A DNA stretch of 64,000 nucleotides from Clostridia bacterium. GTDB taxonomy: Bacteria; Bacillota; Clostridia; RGIG6154. Where the stretch lies: contig JAFQQW010000013.1 in the NCBI GenBank assembly GCA_017410375.1, positions 39,230 to 103,229 on the forward strand. The letters are read 5' to 3'. Under the pieces are notes generated by a model. The model was not told the DNA's origin, ran no database searches, and saw only the letters and a list, made by a program, of their open reading frames with translations. The position numbers and the translations under genes were made by a program. Of the stretch, positions 9,964 to 18,157 are shown one piece after another (the stretch's first letter is position 1; every line of letters starts with the position of its first letter).

Positions 9964-10190
9964 CCGTTTTCTTCTCCTTCAAAAACTACTTCTTCCAATC
10001 CGTTTTCGCCTTTGGAAAGAACGGTTACCTTCTGCTGTGCATCATCTAACATTTTGTTACAGATTTTAGAAATTTTTACGCCCTCTTCATAAAGAGACAG
10101 CATTTCATCCAAATCTCCCGTACCGCTTTCCATCTTCTGTACAATTGTATTCAAGCGCTCCATATGCGCTTCAAATTTCTTTTCTGCCAT
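9960..10190 (-). CDS. xseB: exodeoxyribonuclease VII small subunit
   Basis: A 76-residue, mostly helical subunit that forms ExoVII with XseA, degrading single-stranded DNA to oligonucleotides. The FEAHMERLNTIVQKME start and the LDEMLSLYEEGV block are the family signature. It lies 3 bases after xseA and overlaps ispA by 4, the usual arrangement. Confidence 0.95.
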   Translation of the reverse strand: MAEKKFEAHMERLNTIVQKMESGTGDLDEMLSLYEEGVKISKICNKMLDDAQQKVTVLSKGENGLEEVVFEGEENG

Positions 10191-10193
10191 TTT

Positions 10194-11399
10194 CTATTTC
10201 CTTTCCACCTTAGTAACTTTCGAACAAACCAAGCCGTCTGTCAGCACCGTTTCCAAGGCATCACCTACACAAACATCCTCTGTTTTCCGAACCACGTTTC
10301 CCGTATCAGTCCTAGTTACGCTGTAACCACGGCTTAAAACGCCTAACGGGCTTAAAGATTCCAGCTTTGCCACATTTTTTGCGAACTGCTCTTTTTTGTT
10401 TGCCAATGCATTTTCTAAAGCACGCAAAGCCCGTTGCATATCGGCATCAATAATCAGTCTTTTTTTATCGTATGCCGAAAGCACACCGTCTTTAGAGATT
10501 CTGCCTGCCAGCTGTTGCACAAGTGCACGGTTTAAATCAATTTTGCGCAAAGCACTTCCGCGCATCCGTTCAAGAAAACCTGCCAGCACACCCGAAATTT
10601 CTGTCATGGATGGGGTTGCAAGCTCTGCCGCTGCTGAAGGCGTTGGTGCCCGCAAATCTGCTACAAAATCGGCAATGGTAAAATCCGTTTCATGACCGAC
10701 CGCCGAAATGATGGGAATCTCGGAAGCATAAATGGCTCTTGCCACAATCTCTTCGTTAAACGCCCACAAATCCTCAATAGAACCACCGCCACGGCCTGTG
10801 ATGATTACATCTGCAAGGGCATTGGCGTTGACATACGCAATTGCTTTTGCAATTTGCTCTGCCGCACCGTCCCCCTGCACCAAAACAGGACAGACCACCA
10901 CATCTGCTAGCGGAAACCGCCGATTCAGTACATTTAAAATATCCCGGATTGCTGCACCGGTCGGAGAAGTTATCACCGCAATTTTTTGCGGAATATACGG
11001 AATTTCAACCTTATGCGTTTCTGAAAACAAGCCTTCCGCTTCCAGCTTCGCCTTAAGCTGTTCGTATGCCACATAAAGGGCGCCTACGCCATCGGGTTGC
11101 ATTGCCTCGATGTACACCTGATACTGTCCGGCACTTTCAAAAACCGAAACGCGCCCAAACACCACGACCTTCATGCCGTCCTCGGGCTTGAATTTCAAAC
11201 GCATTGCGGCATTTTTAAACATGACTGCACGCACAGCACCGCCTGCATCCTTCAACGTCATGTACAGATGCCCTGACGTATGGTGCTTAAAATTTGAAAT
11301 TTCACCTTTGACCCAAAGACCCGAAAGTAAAAGATCGGTGTCTAAAACGCGTTTGATGTATCCGTTTAATTCAGAAACACTTAAAATGCGCTCACTCAC
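10194..11399 (-). CDS. xseA: exodeoxyribonuclease VII large subunit
   Basis: Catalytic subunit of ExoVII, 401 residues. It shows the N-terminal OB-fold domain (LWVKGEISNFKHHTSGHLYMTLKD), the central catalytic region (VITSPTGAAIRDIL, ITGRGGGSIEDLWAFNEE, SAVGHETDFTIADFVAD..APTPSAAAE) and a coiled-coil C-terminal part. I choose the GTG at 11399: it follows GAGGAAG at correct spacing and gives the family's start, while the frame's upstream extension (to 11432) has no signal and lies in nusB. The GTG overlaps the end of nusB by 8 bases. Confidence 0.95.
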   Translation of the reverse strand: MSERILSVSELNGYIKRVLDTDLLLSGLWVKGEISNFKHHTSGHLYMTLKDAGGAVRAVMFKNAAMRLKFKPEDGMKVVVFGRVSVFESAGQYQVYIEAMQPDGVGALYVAYEQLKAKLEAEGLFSETHKVEIPYIPQKIAVITSPTGAAIRDILNVLNRRFPLADVVVCPVLVQGDGAAEQIAKAIAYVNANALADVIITGRGGGSIEDLWAFNEEIVARAIYASEIPIISAVGHETDFTIADFVADLRAPTPSAAAELATPSMTEISGVLAGFLERMRGSALRKIDLNRALVQQLAGRISKDGVLSAYDKKRLIIDADMQRALRALENALANKKEQFAKNVAKLESLSPLGVLSRGYSVTRTDTGNVVRKTEDVCVGDALETVLTDGLVCSKVTKVERK

Positions 11400-11811
11400 T
11401 CTTTGCTTCCTCTTCCTTCTTGCGGAGCACACCGCGAAGCAAACCGTTTACAAACCCGCCCGCTTTGGGAGAATCGTAAATTTTTGCCAATTCTACTGCT
11501 TCAAATATAGAAATGCTGTCCGGAATATCCTCACGGAAATAGATTTCATATACCGCAAGACGCAACAACGCCTTGTCTACCTTTGAAATGCGGTTTAAGG
11601 TCCAGCTTTTCACCGCACCTGAAAGAATACCGTCAATTTCCTCTTTTTTTGCAAGCACGCCGTTTACCACGTCTGCAATATATTCCTTATCACCTTTTGT
11701 ATAATTGTATTCCGCAAAGAAATCTTCCATTGCTTTTCCCGGTTCGTTGCTGTTAATATCCAGCTGATAAAGCATTTTAAACGCACCGTCTCTTGCTTCC
11801 TTACGACCCAT
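11392..11811 (-). CDS. nusB: transcription antitermination factor NusB
   Basis: A 139-residue RNA-binding protein that joins NusE (S10) on boxA RNA to keep rRNA transcription processive. The RKEARDGAFKMLYQLDIN start, the DKALLRLAVYEI core and the AVELAKIYDSPKAGGFVNGLLRGVL C-terminal block are diagnostic. It lies 9 bases after pncB and overlaps xseA. Confidence 0.95.
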   Translation of the reverse strand: MGRKEARDGAFKMLYQLDINSNEPGKAMEDFFAEYNYTKGDKEYIADVVNGVLAKKEEIDGILSGAVKSWTLNRISKVDKALLRLAVYEIYFREDIPDSISIFEAVELAKIYDSPKAGGFVNGLLRGVLRKKEEEAKSE

Positions 11812-11820
11812 AATTTCCTC

Positions 11821-13260
11821 CTAATTCTCTTCCAGTAATTTATGCTTCATATTCCAAAGCTTTTGGCTTAAATCCACATAGTATTTGTGGGGATTTTCAA
11901 ACCGCATCACTTCATCCCAAAGGCTATCCACCTGCTGTTTGCAGTATGTGCGGATTTCCTGCAGAGAATATTCCGGGTACACGCAGTCCCCTTTATCAAA
12001 CGCCTGCACCAAAAGCTTGCGGGCTGTAAAATCCGTTAAGGTTTTCTTTTTCCATGTGTACTCAGGATCAAAAATGGTATAGGGCTTGGTGTCATCAATC
12101 TGCTCACCAAACAAGGTTACCACATCCGCAATCGCCTTGCCCGAATCCTTTTCGTACAGTCTGTATAGCGTTTTAAAGCCCGGAGTTGTGATTTTTGCCA
12201 CATTTTCACTCTTTTTGATTTTTGGAATTTCCACGCCGTCCTTTTCTACAGACACCAGCTTATACACGCCTCCGAAAACCGGCTCGGATTTTGAGGTGAT
12301 TAGCCGTTCGCCTACACCGAACGCATCAATTTTCGCCCCCTGACGTAATGTTCCGCGGATGATATGCTCATCCAGGGAATTGGATGCCATGATTGTGCAG
12401 TCTGAAAAACCTGCCTCGTCCAGCATCACTCTTGCCTTTTTGGAAAGATACGTAATATCACCGCTGTCAATACGAATACCTTTTGGTCTTGCACCCAAAG
12501 GCTCTAACACTTCTTTAAACACTTTAATGGCATTGGGAACACCTGATTTTAAAACATTAAAGGTGTCTACCAGCAACACACAGCTATGCGGATACAGCGA
12601 AGCATATGCCTTAAAAGCTTCGTACTCACTGTCAAACGCCTGAATCCAGCTGTGTGCCATAGTTCCTACTGCCGGAATGCCGTATAATTGTTCCGCCACC
12701 GTACATGCCGTACCGTCGCAACCGCCAATATATGCCGCTCTGGCACCAAGCACCGCCGCGTCGGGACCTTGGGCGCGTCTGGAACCGAACTCCACAACAC
12801 GTTTTCCCTCTGCTGCCCTTACGATACGGTTGGTCTTGGTTGCAATCAGGCTCTGATGATTAACGGTCAACAAAATCATAGTTTCCACAAACTGCGCCTG
12901 AATCATAGGACCGCGTACAATCACAATAGGCTCCTGCGGAAAAATCGGCGTCCCTTCCGGCACAACCCATACATCACAGGAAAACTTAAAATTCTTTAAA
13001 TACTGCAAAAATCTTTCTGAAAAGATTTTTTTACTCCGCAAAAATTCTATATCCGCATCAGTAAAATGCAATTCTTTAATATAATCACAAAGCTGTTGCA
13101 CGCCTGCCATGATTGCAAAGCCGCCATCATCGGGAATTTTGCGGAAAAACATATCAAAACAACCAATACGACTGTCCATACCATACTCAAAATAGCCGTT
13201 TGTCATGGTCAATTCGTAAAAGTCTGTCAACATGGTCAGATTTATTTTAGAATCAATCAT
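11821..13260 (-). CDS. pncB: nicotinate phosphoribosyltransferase
   Basis: First step of the Preiss-Handler NAD salvage pathway, joining nicotinate to PRPP. The 479-residue product is full length for the Gram-positive type: DFYELTMTNGYF, the FGSRRAQGPDAA and GTMAHSWIQAF active-site region, IRIDSGDI and ASNSLDE near the phosphate-binding site. The start has AAAGGA 7 bases upstream. It appears to head the long operon, although no clear promoter is visible in the 54 bases before it, so transcription may come from further upstream past the hairpin at 13290-13314. Confidence 0.95.
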   Translation of the reverse strand: MIDSKINLTMLTDFYELTMTNGYFEYGMDSRIGCFDMFFRKIPDDGGFAIMAGVQQLCDYIKELHFTDADIEFLRSKKIFSERFLQYLKNFKFSCDVWVVPEGTPIFPQEPIVIVRGPMIQAQFVETMILLTVNHQSLIATKTNRIVRAAEGKRVVEFGSRRAQGPDAAVLGARAAYIGGCDGTACTVAEQLYGIPAVGTMAHSWIQAFDSEYEAFKAYASLYPHSCVLLVDTFNVLKSGVPNAIKVFKEVLEPLGARPKGIRIDSGDITYLSKKARVMLDEAGFSDCTIMASNSLDEHIIRGTLRQGAKIDAFGVGERLITSKSEPVFGGVYKLVSVEKDGVEIPKIKKSENVAKITTPGFKTLYRLYEKDSGKAIADVVTLFGEQIDDTKPYTIFDPEYTWKKKTLTDFTARKLLVQAFDKGDCVYPEYSLQEIRTYCKQQVDSLWDEVMRFENPHKYYVDLSQKLWNMKHKLLEEN

Positions 13261-13289
13261 TTAAAATTCCTTTCTGCCTCAACAACAAA

Positions 13290-13314
13290 AAAGGCGAGAT
13301 TTCCTCGCCCTTTT
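13290..13314 (-). terminator. terminator after the four-helix membrane protein gene
   Basis: Read on the minus strand, the stem GGCGAG/CTCGCC with a GAAAT loop is followed by a T6 run, just below the stop at 13315. Confidence 0.8.
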
Positions 13315-13731
13315 TCACTGTTTTTTATTATTGTCTACTTTGTTTACGCGTAAAAAATACACAATAAGCTCGTAAATATACAGCAAGGCAAGCACTACCC
13401 CTATAATCATAATACGATGCGACATGTTGTTAATGCTTGCAGGAAATTGTCCGTTTAATCTCAAAAACAAACCGGAAAGTGCAATTACAGCAAACATCAC
13501 CGGATAGTACCATGTAAGCTTTTTACGCAGAATGAGTCGGACTGCAATGAATGCAACAAAACCAACTATGCCACCCCAGAACATAAATCCGAAGATGTTC
13601 CATGCCAAAAGCACATTCTGATAAGTGGCGAGTGCATTTAAATAATAAAGCCCCATCGCTGCAATAATTGCATATACTGTTGATAACAAAAAGCGGTTTA
13701 CCACTTGCTCATTTTCAGGTTTCTTCGCCAT
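13315..13731 (-). CDS. hypothetical four-helix membrane protein
   Basis: A 138-residue protein with a short hydrophilic N-terminus (MAKKPENEQ) and four hydrophobic segments (about 11-33, 38-63, 72-90, 105-130). I do not recognise the family. GGAGG precedes the start. It lies 18 bases after rsmE and is followed by its own terminator, so the pair form a two-gene unit. Confidence 0.65.
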   Translation of the reverse strand: MAKKPENEQVVNRFLLSTVYAIIAAMGLYYLNALATYQNVLLAWNIFGFMFWGGIVGFVAFIAVRLILRKKLTWYYPVMFAVIALSGLFLRLNGQFPASINNMSHRIMIIGVVLALLYIYELIVYFLRVNKVDNNKKQ

Positions 13732-13749
13732 TTAAGATAGTCCTCCTTG

Positions 13750-14472
13750 TCAATCTAATTCCCCGAAACAATGCATAACAACCGTGAGCATCACAATTGC
13801 CGCCGTTTCGGTTCTTAAAATACGTTTACCCAACGAAACCACAGATATTCCGCCGTCTGAAAGCTTTTCGATTTCCTTTTCGGAAAATCCACCCTCGGGA
13901 CCGACAAATATACCGCAGGTCCCACCCGGCTGAACTGTGTTTAATACCTCTGTTATACCTACTGTCCGTTCCTTTTCGTAAGCACAAATGCCTGCATCAC
14001 AATCCTGAAGCATTTTTAAAGCCTCATCAAAGGATACGGCATCATAAATTTTCGGAACTGTAGGTCTTTTGCACTGCTTTGCCGCTTCAAACGCAATCCG
14101 TTGCCAGCGCTCGGGCTTGCCCTCTTTTGCAACCGCAAACTCGGTTTCTACCGGCACAACTGCCGTGATGCCAAGCTCTACGCTTTTTTGAATAACAAGC
14201 TCCATTTTAGCGCCCTTAGAAAGTCCCGCAAACAACATAACCTTTGTTGCAGGCTCCGAGTCGTCTTTTACAGCCTGCCCTACTTTAACAGTAACGTCGT
14301 TTTTGGTTACGACCGTAATCGTTCCGGGATAGGTATAGCCCGATCCGTCGCAAACCTCCACCGAATCACCCGGCTTGAAGCGCATCACGCGACTCATATG
14401 CTTTCCTTCGTCGCCCGAAACTAAAATCTCTTTGTTTTCATAAATTTGAAAATCAACAAAACATCTATGCAT
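13750..14472 (-). CDS. rsmE: 16S rRNA (uracil(1498)-N(3))-methyltransferase
   Basis: Methylates U1498 of 16S rRNA in the decoding region. The 240-residue product has the N-terminal PUA-like part (GDEGKHMSRVMRFKPGD) and a SPOUT domain with the knotted cofactor site: IFVGPEGGFSEKEIE and VSLGKRILRTETAAIVML. Length is normal. The AAGGTG site and a promoter (14485-14513) lie just upstream. Confidence 0.95.
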   Translation of the reverse strand: MHRCFVDFQIYENKEILVSGDEGKHMSRVMRFKPGDSVEVCDGSGYTYPGTITVVTKNDVTVKVGQAVKDDSEPATKVMLFAGLSKGAKMELVIQKSVELGITAVVPVETEFAVAKEGKPERWQRIAFEAAKQCKRPTVPKIYDAVSFDEALKMLQDCDAGICAYEKERTVGITEVLNTVQPGGTCGIFVGPEGGFSEKEIEKLSDGGISVVSLGKRILRTETAAIVMLTVVMHCFGELD

Positions 14473-14484
14473 ATTACACCTTAA

Positions 14485-14513
14485 ATTTTACTATTTTCTG
14501 ACGAATTTGTCAA
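14485..14513 (-). promoter_or_regulatory. promoter of rsmE
   Basis: Minus strand TTGACA (14513-14508), 17-base spacer, TAAAAT (14490-14485), only 12 bases from the start codon, so the leader is very short. Confidence 0.75.
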
Positions 14514-14541
14514 CCTAATTTTTAAAATTTCTCAAAAATAC

Positions 14542-14570
14542 TTGAAACTTTCACTCTTTTGGGATATAAT
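14542..14570 (+). promoter_or_regulatory. promoter of the DUF2007-like gene
   Basis: TTGAAA (14542-14547), 17-base spacer, perfect TATAAT (14565-14570), 27 bases before the chosen ATG. Confidence 0.8.
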
Positions 14571-14597
14571 AAAAACCCGAAAGGTGGTTTGATTTGT

Positions 14598-15002
14598 ATG
14601 ATGGATGAAAAAAACGTAAACGATACTGCTTTTGAAGATCTGGGTGATGCAGTAGAAATTCTTTGCACCAACAATGAATTTGAAGCAGACATTTTCATAT
14701 CCAAATTGCGTGCTTTCGGCATTCCTGCCTTTTTATCCTTCCCCGGAGAAAGCGGTGCCGCAAAAACCATGTGTGGCAGAAGCAATCTGACCATCCGGAT
14801 TATGGCGCCCTCTTCTAAGGCGGAAGAAGCCAAAGAAATTCTGGCAAAAACTGAGGAAGAATACGATTTTTCCGAGGCAGAAAACTTTGCACCGCCCGAA
14901 GACGAAATGTCTTATTTTAGTTTTCTTGCAAAAGGTTTTATATACGTTTTGGGTATCATCCTTTTGTTTATCATTCTGACCATCGTCGCTTCTTACAATT
15001 AA
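14598..15002 (+). CDS. DUF2007-like protein with C-terminal membrane anchor
   Basis: A 134-residue protein. The N-terminal part (VEILCTNNEFEADIFISKL..FGIPAFL) looks like the DUF2007 signal-transducing fold, an ACT-like ligand-binding or PII-related domain. A hydrophobic segment near the C-terminus (about 111-131) should anchor it in the membrane with the domain in the cytoplasm. The frame is open back to 14559, but that codon lies upstream of the ribosome binding site AAAGGTGG and inside the promoter, so ATG 14598 (or 14601) is the start. It is single, with its own promoter and terminator. Confidence 0.7.
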   Translation: MMDEKNVNDTAFEDLGDAVEILCTNNEFEADIFISKLRAFGIPAFLSFPGESGAAKTMCGRSNLTIRIMAPSSKAEEAKEILAKTEEEYDFSEAENFAPPEDEMSYFSFLAKGFIYVLGIILLFIILTIVASYN

Positions 15003-15010
15003 AATACTTT

Positions 15011-15045
15011 AAACGTTTGCGGAATTTCTGCAGACGTTTTTATTT
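15011..15045. terminator. terminator between the DUF2007-like and HAD genes
   Basis: A 12-base stem (AAACGTTTGCGG with CTGCAGACGTTT, two G-U pairs) and loop AATTT are followed by TTTTATTTT. It overlaps the stop codon of the convergent HAD gene. Confidence 0.75.
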
Positions 15046-15825
15046 TGCTTCGCAGGTCATGATTTCACCCACACCGTTTAAAACATAGGTCGGTGTATAC
15101 GGAAAATCCGGCAGCATTTCAAGGGTCGTAACACCGCTTAAAACCAGCACCGTATCAATCATAGATTCAAGTCCCGATACAATATCGGTGTCCATGCGAT
15201 CGCCCACAAACGCGGTTTCTGCACTGTGACAACCTAAACTTTTTATAGCGTGGCGCACCATCAGCGGATTGGGCTTACCCACAAAATAAGCTTTTTTACC
15301 GGTTGCAATTTCAATGGGTGCAATCAGCGAACCGACTGCCGGCATGATGCCGTTTTCGGTAGGTCCCGTGATATCAGGATTTGTACCAATCAGTTTTGCG
15401 CCGTTGTTCACAAGCGCAATTGCTTTTTCAATTTTTTCGAAATTATAGGTACGGGTATCCCCCATAACCACATAATCGGGATTCACGTCGTTCATGTAGA
15501 TTCCCTGATCATACAGTGCATTCATCAGACCTGCTTCCCCAATTACATACGCACTGCAATTCGGCTTCTGATGAGCTAAAAATTCTGCTGTTGCCAACGC
15601 ACTGGTATAAAAATGCTTTTCAGGCACTTCCAAGCCCATGCGCTTTAGCTTTTGACTCAGTTCTGTCGGTGTACGTTCTGCACTGTTGGTCAGAAAAATG
15701 AATTCCTTTCCGCTTTCCTGCAGCCACTTTACAAATTCAGTCACCCCGGGCAACAGATTGTTGCCATGATAGATGACACCGTCCATATCACAAATAAAGC
15801 CTTTTTTCTCCTGTAAAACGCCCAT
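15040..15825 (-). CDS. HAD-superfamily phosphatase, NagD/AraL type
   Basis: A 261-residue HAD IIA hydrolase, probably a sugar-phosphate or nucleotide phosphatase. The nucleophile motif I is FICDMDGVIYHG, motif II is FLTNSAERT, and motif III/IV is FVGDRMDTDI; the C2 cap domain is between II and III. Length fits the NagD/AraL/phosphoglycolate-type family. Its own promoter lies at 15861-15889. The substrate cannot be told from sequence. Confidence 0.88.
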   Translation of the reverse strand: MGVLQEKKGFICDMDGVIYHGNNLLPGVTEFVKWLQESGKEFIFLTNSAERTPTELSQKLKRMGLEVPEKHFYTSALATAEFLAHQKPNCSAYVIGEAGLMNALYDQGIYMNDVNPDYVVMGDTRTYNFEKIEKAIALVNNGAKLIGTNPDITGPTENGIMPAVGSLIAPIEIATGKKAYFVGKPNPLMVRHAIKSLGCHSAETAFVGDRMDTDIVSGLESMIDTVLVLSGVTTLEMLPDFPYTPTYVLNGVGEIMTCEAK

Positions 15826-15860
15826 ACAATTCCCTCTCTCTGCTTAGCGTGTTTCTATAT

Positions 15861-15889
15861 ATTATATATCAAACTCAATAGAAAGTCAA
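15861..15889 (-). promoter_or_regulatory. promoter of the HAD phosphatase gene
   Basis: Minus strand TTGACT (15889-15884), 17-base spacer, TATAAT (15866-15861). The -35 box lies inside the last codons of the upstream gene. Confidence 0.75.
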
Positions 15890-16540
15890 CCAATTCAGAC
15901 GGCTGACATAGACTCTTTTGGCAAATTTCCCCACAAAGCCAGCCGTGTGCTTGACTTCCGCATAAAAACCGCGTTTTTCCATAAAACGCATATCGGTTGC
16001 CGTCCGGGTTAAGAAAACGCCGGGATAAGCTTTGTACTCGCCCTCATACACAATGTATTGTGCAAGCTTTTGGCGCACACCGTCTAAGGTGCGCTCGGAG
16101 CGAATATCCTTTGCCGCCTTAATTCCCGCATAATGCAAAGCATCCTTACAAAACTCAATGCAAGTGTAACACTTGTTTACACGGATTGGCTTTCGGAAAA
16201 CTGTTCCCAAAGCATCCGCCAGATTATAAAGGTAACCGTCTGAATCATACATCACATCCCGTATGAAATTACGCACCTCTTCATACTGCTTACGGGTAAC
16301 CGGAATACGGAACACGCAAAGGTTTACAGGGGAAGCACCGCCTAAAGACAACGTATAATAGCTCTCCCGTATAAACCCTGCCGTGATAAAATTTTTAATG
16401 GATACTCTGCCAAAAGAATACAGCGCACTTAAATCCTTGTTCAGACTGATAGACATATGATTGTATTCATTATGTAACACGCCCCGAATCATTTTACCGA
16501 CTACAGAGGGTGTCCTAGTCACAGTAACATAAATGTACAC
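15875..16540 (-). CDS. putative permuted papain-like (YiiX/NlpC-P60-related) protein
   Basis: A 221-residue cytoplasmic protein with no signal peptide. A histidine in the YNHMSISL motif (His28) comes before a cysteine cluster (CYTCIEFC, Cys124/127/131), the order expected in circularly permuted papain-like NlpC/P60 enzymes of the YiiX/YaeF type, which act on lipids or amide bonds. The family call rests on this pattern only. The start is GTG 16540, with GGGGGA upstream. It lies 14 bases after gpsA and so may share the phospholipid-synthesis transcript. Confidence 0.55.
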   Translation of the reverse strand: MYIYVTVTRTPSVVGKMIRGVLHNEYNHMSISLNKDLSALYSFGRVSIKNFITAGFIRESYYTLSLGGASPVNLCVFRIPVTRKQYEEVRNFIRDVMYDSDGYLYNLADALGTVFRKPIRVNKCYTCIEFCKDALHYAGIKAAKDIRSERTLDGVRQKLAQYIVYEGEYKAYPGVFLTRTATDMRFMEKRGFYAEVKHTAGFVGKFAKRVYVSRLNWLTFY

Positions 16541-16554
16541 CTGTCTATCCCCCG

Positions 16555-17535
16555 TTATTCTTCTTTTTTCTTGCGCATCATCAGCTCAGAAACCGCTTCT
16601 TTTGCGCTTTTCCCTTCATAAAGTACCGCATAAGCCGTTTCAACAATAGGCATTTCCACGTTGTGCTTTTTTGAAAGTGCGAATGCCTCTTTACAGGATT
16701 TAACCCCTTCTACGACCATGCCCACCTCGGAAAGCGCCTCCTCTAAAGATTTACCCTTTCCGATTAAAATACCGGCTCTGCGGTTACGGCTGTGCATACT
16801 GGTACAGGTTACAATCAGGTCCCCGATACCCGTAAGTCCGCTGAACGTATCGGCTCTTCCACCCATGGCAATGCCGAGTCTTATAATTTCTGCCATGCCG
16901 CGAGTCATAAGTGCCGCCTTTGTGTTATCTCCAAAGCCCGAGCCGTCAGAAATGCCGGCACAAAGAGCAATAACGTTTTTCAATGCACCGCTGACCTCTG
17001 CACCAATCACATCGGTGTTGGTATATACCCGGAACATGGGCGAAATAAACAAATCCTGCACAATTTCTGCTTTTTTAATATCCTCACAGGAAGATACGAT
17101 GGCTGTCGGCAAGCCGATTGCCACTTCTTCCGCGTGGGTCGGACCGGTTAAAAGCACAGTGTTTTCTGTTTCCAATGTGTTTGAAATTACAACCGTTAAC
17201 CGCTCCAGTGTGTTTTCATCAAAGCCCTTTGCTACACAAATTACAATCTGGTTTTTATAAAAGGGCTTTAACTGCGTGCAAACAAGTTTTACCACATGTG
17301 ACGGTACGGCAATCAGTATAAAATCTGCATCCTGAACGGATTGCTCCAGATTGTCGGTCAAATCCACCGATTCGGGCAGAACCGCCTGAGGCAAGAGTTT
17401 ATTCTTTCTCTCTTTTTTCATTTCCGCAATTTCCTGCGGGAATGCCGACCACATGCAAACTGAATGGTTCTTTTGTGCCAGCTGTACGGCAAGAGCTGTT
17501 CCCCAGCTCCCGGTACCTAATATCGCAATTCGCAT
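16555..17535 (-). CDS. gpsA: glycerol-3-phosphate dehydrogenase [NAD(P)+]
   Basis: Reduces dihydroxyacetone phosphate to sn-glycerol-3-phosphate for phospholipids. The 326-residue product has the Rossmann motif GTGSWGTALA at 7-16, the VCVAKGFDENT and LTGPTHAEEVA segments, and GAEVSGALKNVIALCAGI with the catalytic lysine. Its start codon overlaps the plsY stop by one base (TAATG), pairing the two enzymes that feed phosphatidic acid synthesis. Confidence 0.96.
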   Translation of the reverse strand: MRIAILGTGSWGTALAVQLAQKNHSVCMWSAFPQEIAEMKKERKNKLLPQAVLPESVDLTDNLEQSVQDADFILIAVPSHVVKLVCTQLKPFYKNQIVICVAKGFDENTLERLTVVISNTLETENTVLLTGPTHAEEVAIGLPTAIVSSCEDIKKAEIVQDLFISPMFRVYTNTDVIGAEVSGALKNVIALCAGISDGSGFGDNTKAALMTRGMAEIIRLGIAMGGRADTFSGLTGIGDLIVTCTSMHSRNRRAGILIGKGKSLEEALSEVGMVVEGVKSCKEAFALSKKHNVEMPIVETAYAVLYEGKSAKEAVSELMMRKKKEE

Positions 17536-18143
17536 TATTTACTCTCCTGTTTCTTTTTTCCGAACTTATTTTCAGTTCCGTTTAAAAGTCTTTTGATGTT
17601 TTCTCTGTGCTTCACAAACGTAATAACCGTTAAGATAAAGGACGCCACAATTAAGTGCAAGTTTCCAAAATGCAAAACCGCAAAAAGAATCGTCGCCAAC
17701 AAAATACCCGAAAGGGTGCTTACCGATACAATTTTGGTAAGCAAAATCATCACACCCATGTAAATGGCAGCAATCAGGAAAATGCGCCAGTCCCAGATGG
17801 CGATTACCCCTAAAATAGTCGAAATCCCTTTACCGCCTCTGAAACCATAGTACAACGGAAAAACATGACCGAGTACCACAAAAAGACCGGCATAAACCGC
17901 TTCGGTATCGCCAAACAGCAATTTACAAAGAACACACGCTAATATGCCTTTCACGAAATCCAACAGGAACACAACATAACCTGTTTTCTTGCCTAAAATG
18001 CGTACTGCATTGGTCGCACCGGCATTACCGCTGCCTTGTGTACGGATGTCAACACCCTTGATTTTACCGATAACCAGCGCGCCGTTTAAGCTTCCCAGCA
18101 GGTAGCCGATTAATGCGGATAACACAATGTATAATACGTTCAT
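17535..18143 (-). CDS. plsY: acyl-phosphate:glycerol-3-phosphate acyltransferase
   Basis: Membrane enzyme that acylates glycerol-3-phosphate from acyl-phosphate. The 202-residue, five-helix protein has the three PlsY motifs: GSLNGALVIGK, RTQGSGNAGATNAVRILG, and GHVFPLYYGFRGGKGIST. It sits between der (14-base gap) and gpsA, a common Clostridia order. Confidence 0.96.
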   Translation of the reverse strand: MNVLYIVLSALIGYLLGSLNGALVIGKIKGVDIRTQGSGNAGATNAVRILGKKTGYVVFLLDFVKGILACVLCKLLFGDTEAVYAGLFVVLGHVFPLYYGFRGGKGISTILGVIAIWDWRIFLIAAIYMGVMILLTKIVSVSTLSGILLATILFAVLHFGNLHLIVASFILTVITFVKHRENIKRLLNGTENKFGKKKQESK

Positions 18144-18157
18144 AGTTATTCCCCTCT

